From the NCBI RefSeq assembly GCF_025950085.1, contig NZ_JAPDDS010000003.1:186001-250000 (forward strand): a stretch of 64,000 nt of DNA. Direction: 5' to 3'. This document shows, one piece after another, positions 17,201 to 26,165 of this stretch. The notes below the pieces were generated by a model. It was not told where the DNA came from. It saw only the letters and a list, made by a program, of their open reading frames with translations, and made no database searches. The translations under genes and the position numbers were made by a program. The DNA comes from Luteolibacter flavescens. GTDB taxonomy: Bacteria > Verrucomicrobiota > Verrucomicrobiia > Verrucomicrobiales > Akkermansiaceae. Position 1 is the first letter of the stretch, and each line of letters begins with the position of its first letter.

Positions 17201-20200
17201 TTATTCCTCGCTGCCGGAGACGCGGAAGAATTTCGCGGCTCCTTCGATCGGCACGGTGGCCTGCTTGCGGATGTATCCATCTGGAACACCCTCCTGATCG
17301 TCAGGGGTGACCGGGACGATCTCGCTGGCAGGCCATGGGGTCTCGGCGAGGGAGGTGCTTTCCTGGAGCTGATAGACGCCACCGGCCACCAGTTCGTTCC
17401 AGCGCAGGATCAGGTCGCCACCCTCGCGGCTCGACTGGACCAGCGAGCCATTGCCGACCGCGGCGGACGTGCCGAAGAGGTATTCGTGGAGGTTGCTGAT
17501 GCCATCGCCATCCGCATCCGCATCACGGTCGCGCAGGGCGGGATTGGTGATGCCAGCGGCCCAGGCCTCGAATGCTCCGGCGACGCGAATCAATCCCGTG
17601 CCGGTGATCAGCGGGCTGGTGTGCTGGGCACCGGATCCCTCCGCGCCCCACACGCCGGACGCCGCTTCCTCGCCGCCGAGGATGAGCGTGTCCACCAGGT
17701 CGATCGCGCTTGCGGGATACGCCAACTCGACCGTCGCACCTGCCGCAATGCTGAGCGTGCTGGCATCCGCGAGAGCGGCGGCGGTGAGCTTCAGCGTGCC
17801 ACCCGTCACCGTGGTATTGCCGGTGTAGGTGTTCGCATTGCCGAGCACCCAGGTGCCGCTGCCGGACTTCGTCACGGAAACAACGCCCGTGCCCGCATTC
17901 CCGATGGCTGCGGCAAGGGTATTCTCACCCGCATTCGAGCCGCCGAGCGTCAGCGTGCGTGCGCTGGTTCCCGCGTAGGTCAGAGCGGCGGTGCTGTTGA
18001 AATTCACAGCGCCCGTGCCGGAAGAAGCGAGCCCTGCACCATTGATGCCAACCGTGAAGCGGCGGTCCGTGGCATCCCCCGCCCCGTCATAGCGGAGCGT
18101 GCCGCCATTGATCACGAGATTCGCCGGTGCCGCGGGTGCGGTGCCAAGCGTGCTCGGGTAGCCGGCAACCTTGTTGCGGCTGCTTCCTGTGGAGTAGGTG
18201 AAGGTCGCAGGAAGCGAGAGCGTGACGGTCGTTCCATTGATCGCGGAGATCGTGGTGCCAGCCGCGATCGCGGGACCGTTCACCGACATGCCGACCACCA
18301 GTCCGGTGGCGCTGGTGACGGTGGCCGTGGTCGAGTTGATCGTGGTATTCATCACCACCGCGATGCCGCCGTTCGCGATGCTATTCACCGCCAGCGTGCC
18401 GCCGGTGATCTCCGTGATGCCCACCCAACTGTTGCCGGTGTTCGACAGCACCCACGTGCCGGGACCTTCCTTGAAGATCCGGGAATTCGCCGCGATGCCG
18501 CCGCCGATGCGGGGCGCGAAGGTATTGTCCGCACCCGTGAATGATCCCATGAGGGTCAGCCAAGCACCGTTGCCGATTTCCTGCGTGGTGCCGCTCACGT
18601 CGGCATTCCGCAGCGAGCCGGTATTCGTGAAGTGCATCGCACCCGTGCCTGAGGAATCGATGCGCGGAGACTTGTCGAAGTCATTGACGTGGCTGCTGCC
18701 GGTGGTGATGGCAAACAAGCGGTCGGTGCTGACTTCCGGCCCGGTGTAGAGGAGACGGCCGCGCCACAGGACGAGGTTCGACGCGTCGCTCGACGAGGCA
18801 CCGATGCTGCTGGGCTGGCCGCCATTGGCGAGCTTCGACACTTCGAGCGTGCCGGCATTCACCACGGTCTGGCCGGTGTAGCTGTGATTCTCGTTGCCGA
18901 TGATCCAGTAGCCGCCCGTGCCTCCTGCACCGGAGCCGGCCTTGCGCAGCGAGACCGGATGCTGGCCGTTGTCGGTGATCAGGGGATCGAAGCGGCTCGG
19001 GGTATTGTTGATGCCGCGCAACTCCAGGATGGACGGTGCCGACGAGTCGAAGGCGATGGCTCCGGTATTCGTGAAATGAAGCGTGCCGGTGCCATCGACC
19101 GCGACAGAGCCGACGGTGCCCTTGATGGTGAACAAGCGATCGGTGACGAGATTCTCGCTGCCGGTGTAGTTCAGTATACCACCGCCGTAGCCATCCGACA
19201 GACCGCCGGTGAGGACGATGCTGGACGCGGCATTCGAAGTATTTCCGAAGGGACCGGAAGTGCCTGCAGTGCCGAAGGACTCAATGCCGAGCTTGCCCCG
19301 ATCCACCACGAGAGGACCGGTGAAGTCATTGTCGCCGGTGAGGATCAGCGTGCCGGTGCCCGACTTGATCAGGCCGCCACTGCCGCTGATCTTGCCGGAG
19401 AGTTCCGCGACGCTGTTGAAGTCATTCACCTGAACCTCGCGGTCCGTCGATCCGAGGTTGAGGGCATTGGCCAGCACCACGCGGCTCGTGGCAAGATCAC
19501 CGGTGATCACGAGCGGGGAGCCTTCCGCGATGAAGCCGGGCTGGCCCCAGGAAATGGAGTCGCCATTCCCGCCGAAGTTCACGCTGCGAGCACCGGCCAC
19601 GGCACGCAAGGTGCCGGAGGTGAACTCGATCTGGCCGGGACCCGTGCCGAGGCTGCGGTTCAGGGACGGGATCGACTCGTTCACCGTGATGCCGTTGTCA
19701 TTCTCACCGCCGGGAGTCATGTAGCTGAAGGCACCGAGAGCCAGCACGCCGCCCTGGAGCTTGATGGCGCTGTTTGCGGAGAGTGCTTCCTCGCGGTTCA
19801 GTTGCAGGGTGCCGCCGGGCTTCACGACCGTATCACCCACGTAGGTGCTGGTGCCCTGGAGGATGACATTTCCTTCGACCGAGAGTCCGAAGTTGTTCTC
19901 GTTCGTTCCCGTGCCGCCGAGCGTGCCGGAGTAGGTACCGCCCTTCAGCGTGAGCGTGGAAATCTCAGGCGTGCCGCTGACGACATGAACCGGAGGATTC
20001 GTCTGCGGATTCGGATTGAGATCCTTCACATACTGCGGCTTCGCGGCATTGAGCTCGGCGAAGGTCTGAGTGACGGCACCGGTCGTGGCGTCGCCAAGTT
20101 GGACCCACGCGGATTGACCCGCGATCGAGGTGCCGCTGAGCTTCACCTTGAACTCGTTTTCAAAGCGGTCGCTGCCCTTCAGGATAAGGCGCGCGTTCTT

Positions 20201-21511
20201 TAGATCGAGCACCGACCCGGCCGAGGTCAGGGACGTGCCGCTCGCCGTGGTCGTGCCGCCCGCGAGGATGATCGTGCCGCTAAAGTTGTTGCTGCCCGAA
20301 ACCGTGAGCGGACCCGCGCCGCGCTTGTAGAAGCCCGAGCCGGAGACATCGCCGGTAATGGCCAGCGAGGTGTCTTCACCGATGTCCACCGTCGTGATGG
20401 CGGGGAAGACGAGGTCCGACGAGATCGTGTGGTCGCCGGTGTTCTCCGTGACGACATTGAGCGAAACCGTGAGTTTCGAATCATTCGCACTGGAGACCGT
20501 GAAGTCCGCACCCGGGCTCAGGGCCAACTGCCCCACCGTCACCGGTGCGTCGATGTTCACACCGCTGCCGGTGCCGAAGACCGCCTTGCCCACCGTGGTC
20601 GGCGGGGTGCTGCCCTGCCAGTTGCCTGCGGTGGTCCAGTTCGTGTCGGTCGCGCCGGTCCAGGTCGACGTGAGGTCGAAGACGAAGCTGCTCTGCACGG
20701 TGTCCGTCTGGTCAAGCCGCAGCGACCAGAGCTGCGCGTGCTGCACGCCGGTCCAGTCCGCCTGGAACCAACTGATATCGCCTTCGACGTTCGCGAGATT
20801 CCACTGCAGGCCGAGCGTGTTGATGTAGATGTCTTCGTCGAGGCCGGACCCTGGAGGCATCTCCAGGCTGCCATTGTAGGCCTTCTTGATGATGCCGTTG
20901 TGCGTGGCATCGAGCGTCGCCAGCAGCGTGCCCGCCGCGTTGTAGACTTTCAGTTTCGGAAGATCTTCCGGCCCGATCCCCGGCGCGCCGGTGTCGAAGA
21001 ACGAGTAGCCGTAGGCTTCACCGATCGAGATCTGCGCGGTCACCGTCTTCACGCCCGGCATCGCGTAGCCCTTCATGCCCAGCGTTCCGCCATCGACATT
21101 CGGGTCCGGGCTCGCACCGCCGAAGTAGATCGATGATCCGGCCGGATAGGGTCCGCCTCCCGTGCCGTTGCTGATCTTGATCAGCTCGCCCTGCGTGGTC
21201 CCCGTCCAGAACTGCGCCTTGAAGGGATTCCACATCGTCATGCCGGGGAACATGATGAATGTCCCGTAGCCGGGGATGGAGTAGGGCAGATTCCCGTAGT
21301 TCACGCCACCCATCATGAAAGGCGCGGTGCGGCTCATGTTCGTCGAAAAGGCGAGGTTCAGCCACAAGTCATGCGTGTGGGTACCTGGAAGCGTCAGATC
21401 GAGCGGATCGGAGGGGAGCCAGCTCATGCCTTCGGGGGTATCGGCGGCATGGGCGGTGAATGCCACTGCTACTAGAGCCGTGGTAATGAGGGCGGATCGG
21501 GTCGTGTTCAT
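17201..21511 (-). CDS. Giant secreted protein with autotransporter-associated beta-strand repeats
   Basis: The protein (1436 residues) starts at ATG 21511 with a clear signal peptide (TAHA-ADT); an upstream in-frame start gives no signal peptide. Residues about 27-235 hold the domain shared with the two neighbouring secreted proteins (GGPYPAGSSIYFGG, VQHAQLWSLRLDQTD). Then come many autotransporter-associated beta-strand repeats, for example SGTGTLILTGDNDF, GPGTWVLSNTGNSW and GSGTWVLGNANTYTGN, predicted to form a long beta solenoid. Near the C-terminus is DRDADADGDGISNLHEYLFGTS, then a beta domain ending KFFRVSGSEE. There is no autotransporter beta barrel, so secretion must use another route. 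It may be a long surface fibre or adhesin carrying a ligand-binding head. It has its own terminator before the 359-aa gene. Confidence 0.9.
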   Translation of the reverse strand: MNTTRSALITTALVAVAFTAHAADTPEGMSWLPSDPLDLTLPGTHTHDLWLNLAFSTNMSRTAPFMMGGVNYGNLPYSIPGYGTFIMFPGMTMWNPFKAQFWTGTTQGELIKISNGTGGGPYPAGSSIYFGGASPDPNVDGGTLGMKGYAMPGVKTVTAQISIGEAYGYSFFDTGAPGIGPEDLPKLKVYNAAGTLLATLDATHNGIIKKAYNGSLEMPPGSGLDEDIYINTLGLQWNLANVEGDISWFQADWTGVQHAQLWSLRLDQTDTVQSSFVFDLTSTWTGATDTNWTTAGNWQGSTPPTTVGKAVFGTGSGVNIDAPVTVGQLALSPGADFTVSSANDSKLTVSLNVVTENTGDHTISSDLVFPAITTVDIGEDTSLAITGDVSGSGFYKRGAGPLTVSGSNNFSGTIILAGGTTTASGTSLTSAGSVLDLKNARLILKGSDRFENEFKVKLSGTSIAGQSAWVQLGDATTGAVTQTFAELNAAKPQYVKDLNPNPQTNPPVHVVSGTPEISTLTLKGGTYSGTLGGTGTNENNFGLSVEGNVILQGTSTYVGDTVVKPGGTLQLNREEALSANSAIKLQGGVLALGAFSYMTPGGENDNGITVNESIPSLNRSLGTGPGQIEFTSGTLRAVAGARSVNFGGNGDSISWGQPGFIAEGSPLVITGDLATSRVVLANALNLGSTDREVQVNDFNSVAELSGKISGSGGLIKSGTGTLILTGDNDFTGPLVVDRGKLGIESFGTAGTSGPFGNTSNAASSIVLTGGLSDGYGGGILNYTGSENLVTDRLFTIKGTVGSVAVDGTGTLHFTNTGAIAFDSSAPSILELRGINNTPSRFDPLITDNGQHPVSLRKAGSGAGGTGGYWIIGNENHSYTGQTVVNAGTLEVSKLANGGQPSSIGASSSDASNLVLWRGRLLYTGPEVSTDRLFAITTGSSHVNDFDKSPRIDSSGTGAMHFTNTGSLRNADVSGTTQEIGNGAWLTLMGSFTGADNTFAPRIGGGIAANSRIFKEGPGTWVLSNTGNSWVGITEITGGTLAVNSIANGGIAVVMNTTINSTTATVTSATGLVVGMSVNGPAIAAGTTISAINGTTVTLSLPATFTYSTGSSRNKVAGYPSTLGTAPAAPANLVINGGTLRYDGAGDATDRRFTVGINGAGLASSGTGAVNFNSTAALTYAGTSARTLTLGGSNAGENTLAAAIGNAGTGVVSVTKSGSGTWVLGNANTYTGNTTVTGGTLKLTAAALADASTLSIAAGATVELAYPASAIDLVDTLILGGEEAASGVWGAEGSGAQHTSPLITGTGLIRVAGAFEAWAAGITNPALRDRDADADGDGISNLHEYLFGTSAAVGNGSLVQSSREGGDLILRWNELVAGGVYQLQESTSLAETPWPASEIVPVTPDDQEGVPDGYIRKQATVPIEGAAKFFRVSGSEE

Positions 21512-21849
21512 TAGAGAGAGGAAAGCCAGGGCCGGGAACGTGAAGTCTGATTTCACATCCTGCTCGCGGCCCCTTGCCATTCACCTGCCTGTGATTGCGA
21601 TTCACTGGCGACCCCTTGCCTTCAAACGCGGCGTATTGCGCATGAGCGCCATGATGCGCAATCAGCAGCCAATCGAAGCAACTCACCGCCACTCACTCGT
21701 GACAACATTGCAAATCATCATGATGATGCTGTTAGATTGCCTGTTATAACGGCCCGTTGACCTGAACGCGCAACTTCGTGGATCTGCCACCAATCAATCG
21801 CAAGACACGGCGAGCGAAGCCACGGCACGGAACCCATGATGATCCCGTC
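21512..21849. other. 338-base divergent regulatory region
   Basis: No gene was found. The region separates two divergently transcribed genes whose products share a domain. It contains GTGAA-N7-TTCAC (21540-21556), a perfect 14-bp palindrome (21714-21727) and a TATAAC hexamer (21745-21750) that could be a -10 box for the plus-strand gene. Confidence 0.55.
21714..21727. promoter_or_regulatory. Perfect 14-bp palindrome ATCATCATGATGAT, candidate operator
   Basis: The sequence is its own reverse complement and has the NAT-NAT triplet rhythm seen in Fur-family sites. It sits about 200 bases from the minus-strand start and 120 bases from the plus-strand start of two paralogous secreted protein genes, so one regulator could control both. 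Confidence 0.4.
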
Positions 21850-22590
21850 ATGAAGACAACACCATCAACACTACTCAAGACGATCATCGCAGCCTCCCTC
21901 ATGCACGCCGCCCAGGCGGAGTATGTGGATGGAGTCGGCAGCGTTTACACCCCGGTGGGCCTTGGCGGGAACACCTTCTCCGAAGGTTGGGAAGCCCTGA
22001 CTTCCACGGCCTATCCGGGCAATGGCAGCTTCCCCGGCAATGGCGCATGGACCGGAGCCCTGCTCTCGCAGGAAGGACCGCAAGCTGGCACCAACGGTCT
22101 GGTCAAGGTCGCCAATGGCTTCGCCGGCGGCCCCTACCCCGCATCGCAGTCCATCTACTTCGGCGGCATCCTCAGCATGCCGAATGTCCACGGCGGCGAG
22201 CTCGCCGTGCAAGCCAGTGGCACCGGCGTGCTGGATGACGTGAAGACCATCGTCTTCCACGTCGATATCGGCGAGGCATGGACCTACGACTTCTACAATG
22301 GCGAGGCACCCGTGCTGCACGTCGTCTCCAGCACCGGCACTCACGAGGTGGAGGCCGAATTCACCTCGCTCTACGCGCAGGTTTACAACGGCGAGGTGTA
22401 CATGAACTTCAAGTGGGAGGACCTCTACATCAATTCGTGGGCATTCCAATACGACCTCGATGGCCTGGGTGATGTCTCGAGCTTCTCCCTCGAGTTCCAC
22501 GGCGTGCAGCACGCCCAGATCCACGGTCTCGGTCTCGAACAGAGCGATCAGGCCGAGATCGAAAGCGTTCTCCCGGCGGAAGCCGAGTAA
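21850..22590 (+). CDS. Secreted single-domain paralogue of the repeat protein head
   Basis: The protein has 246 residues with a signal peptide (about 1-23, AAQA-EYV). The whole mature part corresponds to the N-terminal domain of the giant repeat protein: GGPYPASQSIYFGG, a VHGGELAV segment, DVKTIVFHVDIGEAWTYDFY, DLYINSWAFQYDLDGL and GVQHAQIHGLGLEQSDQ occur in the same order. The acidic tail (ESVLPAEAE) may be a spacer. It is transcribed divergently from the repeat protein and followed by a strong terminator, so it is probably made alone. A soluble ligand-binding protein is the simplest guess; no named family was recognised. Confidence 0.82.
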   Translation: MKTTPSTLLKTIIAASLMHAAQAEYVDGVGSVYTPVGLGGNTFSEGWEALTSTAYPGNGSFPGNGAWTGALLSQEGPQAGTNGLVKVANGFAGGPYPASQSIYFGGILSMPNVHGGELAVQASGTGVLDDVKTIVFHVDIGEAWTYDFYNGEAPVLHVVSSTGTHEVEAEFTSLYAQVYNGEVYMNFKWEDLYINSWAFQYDLDGLGDVSSFSLEFHGVQHAQIHGLGLEQSDQAEIESVLPAEAE

Positions 22591-22615
22591 TCGCTGACAA
22601 AGACGCTGGTTGTCT

Positions 22616-22651
22616 GCGCCCGCTGCCTCGCTGCAGCGGGCGCTTTCTTTT
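22616..22651 (+). terminator. Rho-independent terminator after the secreted paralogue gene
   Basis: A perfect 11-bp stem (22616-22626 with 22633-22643), a 6-base loop and the T-rich run TTTCTTTT lie 26 bases beyond the stop codon at 22590. Confidence 0.9.
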
Positions 22652-22655
22652 ACCA

Positions 22656-23474
22656 TCAGGCACCGGCCACGGCGCAGTAGTGACGCCATGCCTGGACATG
22701 GCTGTCTCCCGGCATGGATAGCACGAGCGCCTCATTCCCCAGCAGGTCATGCGCCTTCACGACGGTGCGGACTTCACGATCCGTCACGGTGGTTCCCACA
22801 TGCACCGAATGGATCAGCGCGGGATCGATGCGCAGGATGACGAGGGACGTCATGTCATTCACGGTGATCGCGCCCTTCAGGTCGATCTTCGCCGGCTGGA
22901 TGAATCTCTCAAAAGAGTAGCTCTTGTCCGCGACGCGGCAGTGCAGCTCGATGCCGCTTTCCACCGCGTCGCCAAGGATCGGTGCCAGCGGGTGCGCATC
23001 TGCATGGGCACGGCGCATCTCGATGGATGACTTGCAGCAGTTGCACGGCTCGAAGGGAGGCACCAGGGCATTGCGCCACTGGATCAATTGCTCGTGGTCG
23101 CACTCCTCTTCGCAAAAGTCCGCCACCAGCTTTGCCAAGGCGTCCGCGCCATCGGGCGGGATGGCGAAACCGATGGGATGGCGGTCACCCACGAAATCCA
23201 GCTCCAGCACACCGGGATACCTCGTGAGCTGGGCGGCCCGCAGTGCATGCACGCCGGCGAGACGCGAGCGATTGAAGGAAAGCCCGCTGGATGGCAGCCA
23301 CGAGAGATCGTCGTCCTCGAGGATCGCCCCGCCCGGGTCGGTCATCGACGCGAGCTCCACGGCCAGATTCTTCGCACGGAGGCAGAGCCCCCCGAGGGAT
23401 GCGAGACGATCGAGGAAATCCGGGTGCAGGTGCTTGAGACGGACGGGAACGGGAAGGAAATGCCGTGGATCCAT
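22656..23474 (-). CDS. HemS/ChuS-like two-repeat heme utilisation protein (divergent)
   Basis: Start 23474 is fixed by a strong ribosome binding site, GGAGGT at a short distance (rare in this window), and gives 272 residues. By eye the protein aligns over its full length with HemS/ChuS cytoplasmic heme-handling proteins. A first repeat is about residues 20-125 (LASLGGLCLRAKNLAVE, GGAILEDDDLSWLP, GVHALRA, LVADF). A second is about 170-270 (VESGIELHCRVADKSYSFE, AITVNDMTSLVILRIDPALIHSVHVGTTVTD, VQAWRHYC). A Cys-rich linker (CEEEC, CNCC) and the segment RRAHADAH lie between them, near where HemS-type proteins place the heme-ligand His. No signal peptide is present. It would act in the cytosol on heme imported by the nearby receptor. 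The family call is tentative. Confidence 0.62.
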   Translation of the reverse strand: MDPRHFLPVPVRLKHLHPDFLDRLASLGGLCLRAKNLAVELASMTDPGGAILEDDDLSWLPSSGLSFNRSRLAGVHALRAAQLTRYPGVLELDFVGDRHPIGFAIPPDGADALAKLVADFCEEECDHEQLIQWRNALVPPFEPCNCCKSSIEMRRAHADAHPLAPILGDAVESGIELHCRVADKSYSFERFIQPAKIDLKGAITVNDMTSLVILRIDPALIHSVHVGTTVTDREVRTVVKAHDLLGNEALVLSMPGDSHVQAWRHYCAVAGA

Positions 23475-23555
23475 GACACCTCCAGCATTCACGATGTATC
23501 TCCGGATTGCTGGCGATCACTTGCGGGAAATGCGCGCTGAAATGCAATCGCACGA

Positions 23556-24257
23556 TCAATCCGCGCCCCGCGTCGCAAACCATGCCCGGATCAAACCGGT
23601 CTGCAGGAAGGCCGTGGGAGTGCCGAATCCGGCGGAAGCGATGATCGCCTCGATCTTCTCCGGCGGAGTGATCGCGACATCCGTGCCATAGGCAGTGCGC
23701 AGCCCCTCGATCGCCTCGGGCGTGAAGTCGGCATACTCGAACAAACGCAGCCACACCTCGAACAATTCCGCCGAAAGCGGCGAGGCCAGATCGGTCGAGA
23801 GATCCGCATTCAAAAGATAGCCACCGGGCATCACGCGCCCTGCGATCTCGCGGAAGAAGCCACGCCGCATTTCCTCATCGAGCACGAATTGTGAAACGAG
23901 GATCGAAGTCGCCGCATGATAAGGCTCACCTTCCGGGAGCGAGTCCAGATAGCCGGTGTGAAATTCACAACGCTCCGCCATGCCAGCCATCTCGGCTTTC
24001 AGCCGGCAGCGGTCCAGCATCGCCCCCGATGGCTCCACCGCGGTAAAGCGCCATCCCGGAAAGCGGCTGCCGAGCGCGAGCAATTCGGCCCCGGTGCCCG
24101 CGCCCACACAGAGGATACGCGCATCCTCCGGCAGCCTTGCCAGCACGGTGCCCGCCAGGAGATGCAGCGCATCGCGCAGGGGAGCGAACTTCGCGAAGCG
24201 TTCGTCATAGGCGGCTGCTTGCTCGGGACCGAATGAAGTGAGTGACGGCGTGGACAT
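23556..24257 (-). CDS. Class I SAM-dependent methyltransferase
   Basis: The protein has 233 residues. Motif I is ILCVGAGTGAELLALG (about residues 44-59), followed by the acidic end of strand 2 in TAVEPSGAML and by LVSQFVLDEE and MPGGYLLNADLS motifs. The start at 24257 gives the typical N-terminus (FGPEQAAAYDERFAKF); longer frames upstream read through non-conserved sequence. The gene lies 81 bases before the HemS-like gene on the same strand, so the two probably form an operon. The substrate is unknown; a role in heme or siderophore metabolism is suggested only by context. Confidence 0.85.
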   Translation of the reverse strand: MSTPSLTSFGPEQAAAYDERFAKFAPLRDALHLLAGTVLARLPEDARILCVGAGTGAELLALGSRFPGWRFTAVEPSGAMLDRCRLKAEMAGMAERCEFHTGYLDSLPEGEPYHAATSILVSQFVLDEEMRRGFFREIAGRVMPGGYLLNADLSTDLASPLSAELFEVWLRLFEYADFTPEAIEGLRTAYGTDVAITPPEKIEAIIASAGFGTPTAFLQTGLIRAWFATRGAD

Positions 24258-24378
24258 GGCGGGATCTGGATGGGCAGCCTGCGATGGCCTGCTGCACAGG
24301 AACTTCAGCATCCTGAAACGCAATAGAACTGCAATATTCTTGTTGTAATTTTTATGCAGTCGCTTCTTTCTCGCGAAA

Positions 24379-25707
24379 ATGAACCGCGCTGCCACGCTCC
24401 TGCTCTGCCCCACCCTGCTCCTCGCCGAGGACCCGCACGCCGGGCACGATCATGATCATCATGACCACGATCACGGCCATGCCGCGCATCTAGCCGGTAG
24501 CGCACATCATCCACATCTGGACCTGAAGAAGGAATCCAACGATTGGTTCCACTTCCATCCTCACCTCAATGCCGCCTTCGCTGTCGGCGGATCCACCTCG
24601 GAGAAAAACTTCGGGCTCATCCGCGGCAGCCACGCACCGATCGACGATACCTTCAACCTGCAAGGGATCGAACTCGGTGCCGTGATGGAATTCGGCGAGC
24701 GGATCTCGGTGCATGCGAATCACAATGTCTTCTGGGATCGCTTCGATGGCTGGGACAGCGAGTGGGAAGAAGCCTTCGCGGCCGTCGATCTCCCGGGAAA
24801 TCTGGTCCTGCGCGGCGGGCAGTTCTTCGCTCCCTTCGGCCATGAGAACACGCTGCACCTCCACGACCGGCAATTCGTGGAGCCGCCGATCTCGATGATC
24901 CGTCTGCTCGGTGAGGAGGGATTGGTCGTGCAGGGCGCCGAGCTTTCCTGGCCCCTGCCGGGAACAAACGACCGCTGGCTGCTGCGCCTCGGCTACGGCC
25001 AGGGCCGCAACCACGGTCACGGCGCGACCCGCGAACTACGACGCGAGGCGTACTTTGAAGGTGTCGAGAACGCGGGCGAACACCACGACGAGGAAGAAGA
25101 TCACGACCACGATCACGAGGAAGAAGGCCACGAGCATCACGGCCACGGCTTCGCCGGGAACGGCGGAGTCTATGATGCGGAGGACGCCTATCTGGACGAT
25201 GGCTTCTTCTTCGGCAGGCTGGAGGCCAGGCCCGAATGGAAGGGCGTGAAGAGCGCCGGCATTTCATTCGCCGCGGGCGAGAATGGATTCGGCCGCACGA
25301 CCTGGACCGCCGGTGCGGATGTCTTCGGCGAGTACGAGGCCGCAGGTCGCCCGGCATGGTGGCGCAGCGAGGTCTTCTACCGCTCGGTCGAGGCCCGCGA
25401 CAGGGCTGGCATCAAGGGCGACTACGACGAGTTCGGCATCTACGCCGCAAGCGGTGTCGAATTCGCGAAGGACTGGACCACCGGCGCGCGGATCGAGTGG
25501 GCATCCGGCAACCGTATGTCAGGCAATGAGCGCCGCTGGCGTGCCGCCGCGAATGTCGGCCGCGCCTTCCATCTCGGCAGTCACGCGGACATCCACACAC
25601 GGCTGCAATACACCTACGACCGGCTTGGCGGCTATGCGGATGAGCACTCGGTGTGGCTCCAGTTCGTGCTGAATCTCGGCGCCGCGGAGCACGGCCACTC
25701 CCACTGA
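24379..25707 (+). CDS. Histidine-rich outer-membrane beta-barrel protein, likely zinc/metal uptake
   Basis: The protein (442 residues) has a signal peptide (LLLA-EDP). A His/Asp cluster follows at about residues 20-45 (repeated HDH units), a second at about 232-255 (DHDHDHEEEGHEHHGHG), and the C-terminus is EHGHSH. The rest is alternating beta-strand sequence with many aromatic residues (LVLRGGQFFAPFGHEN, WWRSEVFYRSV, LQYTYDRLGGYADEHSVWLQFVLNLG), consistent with a porin-like barrel. Proteins of this layout are generally linked to zinc or similar metal acquisition, often under Zur control. It is transcribed divergently from the methyltransferase; an inverted repeat ACTGCA/TGCAGT (24328-24360) lies in its promoter region. 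Confidence 0.75.
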   Translation: MNRAATLLLCPTLLLAEDPHAGHDHDHHDHDHGHAAHLAGSAHHPHLDLKKESNDWFHFHPHLNAAFAVGGSTSEKNFGLIRGSHAPIDDTFNLQGIELGAVMEFGERISVHANHNVFWDRFDGWDSEWEEAFAAVDLPGNLVLRGGQFFAPFGHENTLHLHDRQFVEPPISMIRLLGEEGLVVQGAELSWPLPGTNDRWLLRLGYGQGRNHGHGATRELRREAYFEGVENAGEHHDEEEDHDHDHEEEGHEHHGHGFAGNGGVYDAEDAYLDDGFFFGRLEARPEWKGVKSAGISFAAGENGFGRTTWTAGADVFGEYEAAGRPAWWRSEVFYRSVEARDRAGIKGDYDEFGIYAASGVEFAKDWTTGARIEWASGNRMSGNERRWRAAANVGRAFHLGSHADIHTRLQYTYDRLGGYADEHSVWLQFVLNLGAAEHGHSH

Positions 25708-25790
25708 TTTGCACGTTCTAAAAACGGTGGCAGCGAAATGGCTTGCCACTACCTTGTGATGCACGCTACCTGTCCGGCAACACTTTGGAC

Positions 25791-26165
25791 ATGGCAGCAG
25801 CGGCACTCCTAATCGCGGTATTCATCGGCCTGGGCATCCAGCCCGGTCGCAGCGGCGTCGTCGCGCACGGGTCCTCCCCGCAGGGCGTGCGCTACGTGGT
25901 GACGCAGCGCTGGAATGGCTGGGATAGCTGGAGCGAGCCCTACACCGTGCGGCTCTACACGCGCGGTCAGGGCCAGCCGTGGCAGGCCTACTACGTCGAT
26001 CACGAGGCACGCCGCTGGAGGCGCTGCTCGGTGCGCTTCAGTGCGGACGGTACCGTCCTCGACATGACGGGCGGCGACAAGATCGAGCGCAGCTTTGACC
26101 TGACGAGGGGCGAGAAAAGCGAGCGCCCTCCTTTCCTCCCCGCAGGCATGATCGACGAGCCATGA
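25791..26165 (+). CDS. Small exported or membrane-anchored hypothetical protein
   Basis: From ATG 25791 the protein has 124 residues: a hydrophobic N-terminal helix (about 2-20), then a basic, tryptophan-rich beta-type domain (QRWNGWDSWSEPYTVRLYTRG, WQAYYVDHEARRWRRC). Family unknown. A TTG 48 bases upstream is possible but adds no useful sequence. The stop overlaps the start of the PadR gene by 4 bases (ATGA), so it is the first gene of the PadR/VIT operon and perhaps part of the same envelope response. Confidence 0.7.
   Translation: MAAAALLIAVFIGLGIQPGRSGVVAHGSSPQGVRYVVTQRWNGWDSWSEPYTVRLYTRGQGQPWQAYYVDHEARRWRRCSVRFSADGTVLDMTGGDKIERSFDLTRGEKSERPPFLPAGMIDEP

Noticed and set aside
17201-21511. 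Classical type V autotransporter
   Set aside because: The passenger-type repeats are present but no C-terminal beta barrel follows; the chain ends in a calcium-motif and a small beta domain.
24258-24413. Upstream extension of the methyltransferase to 24413
   Set aside because: The added 52 residues do not match the family and would overlap the promoter of the divergent His-rich protein gene.
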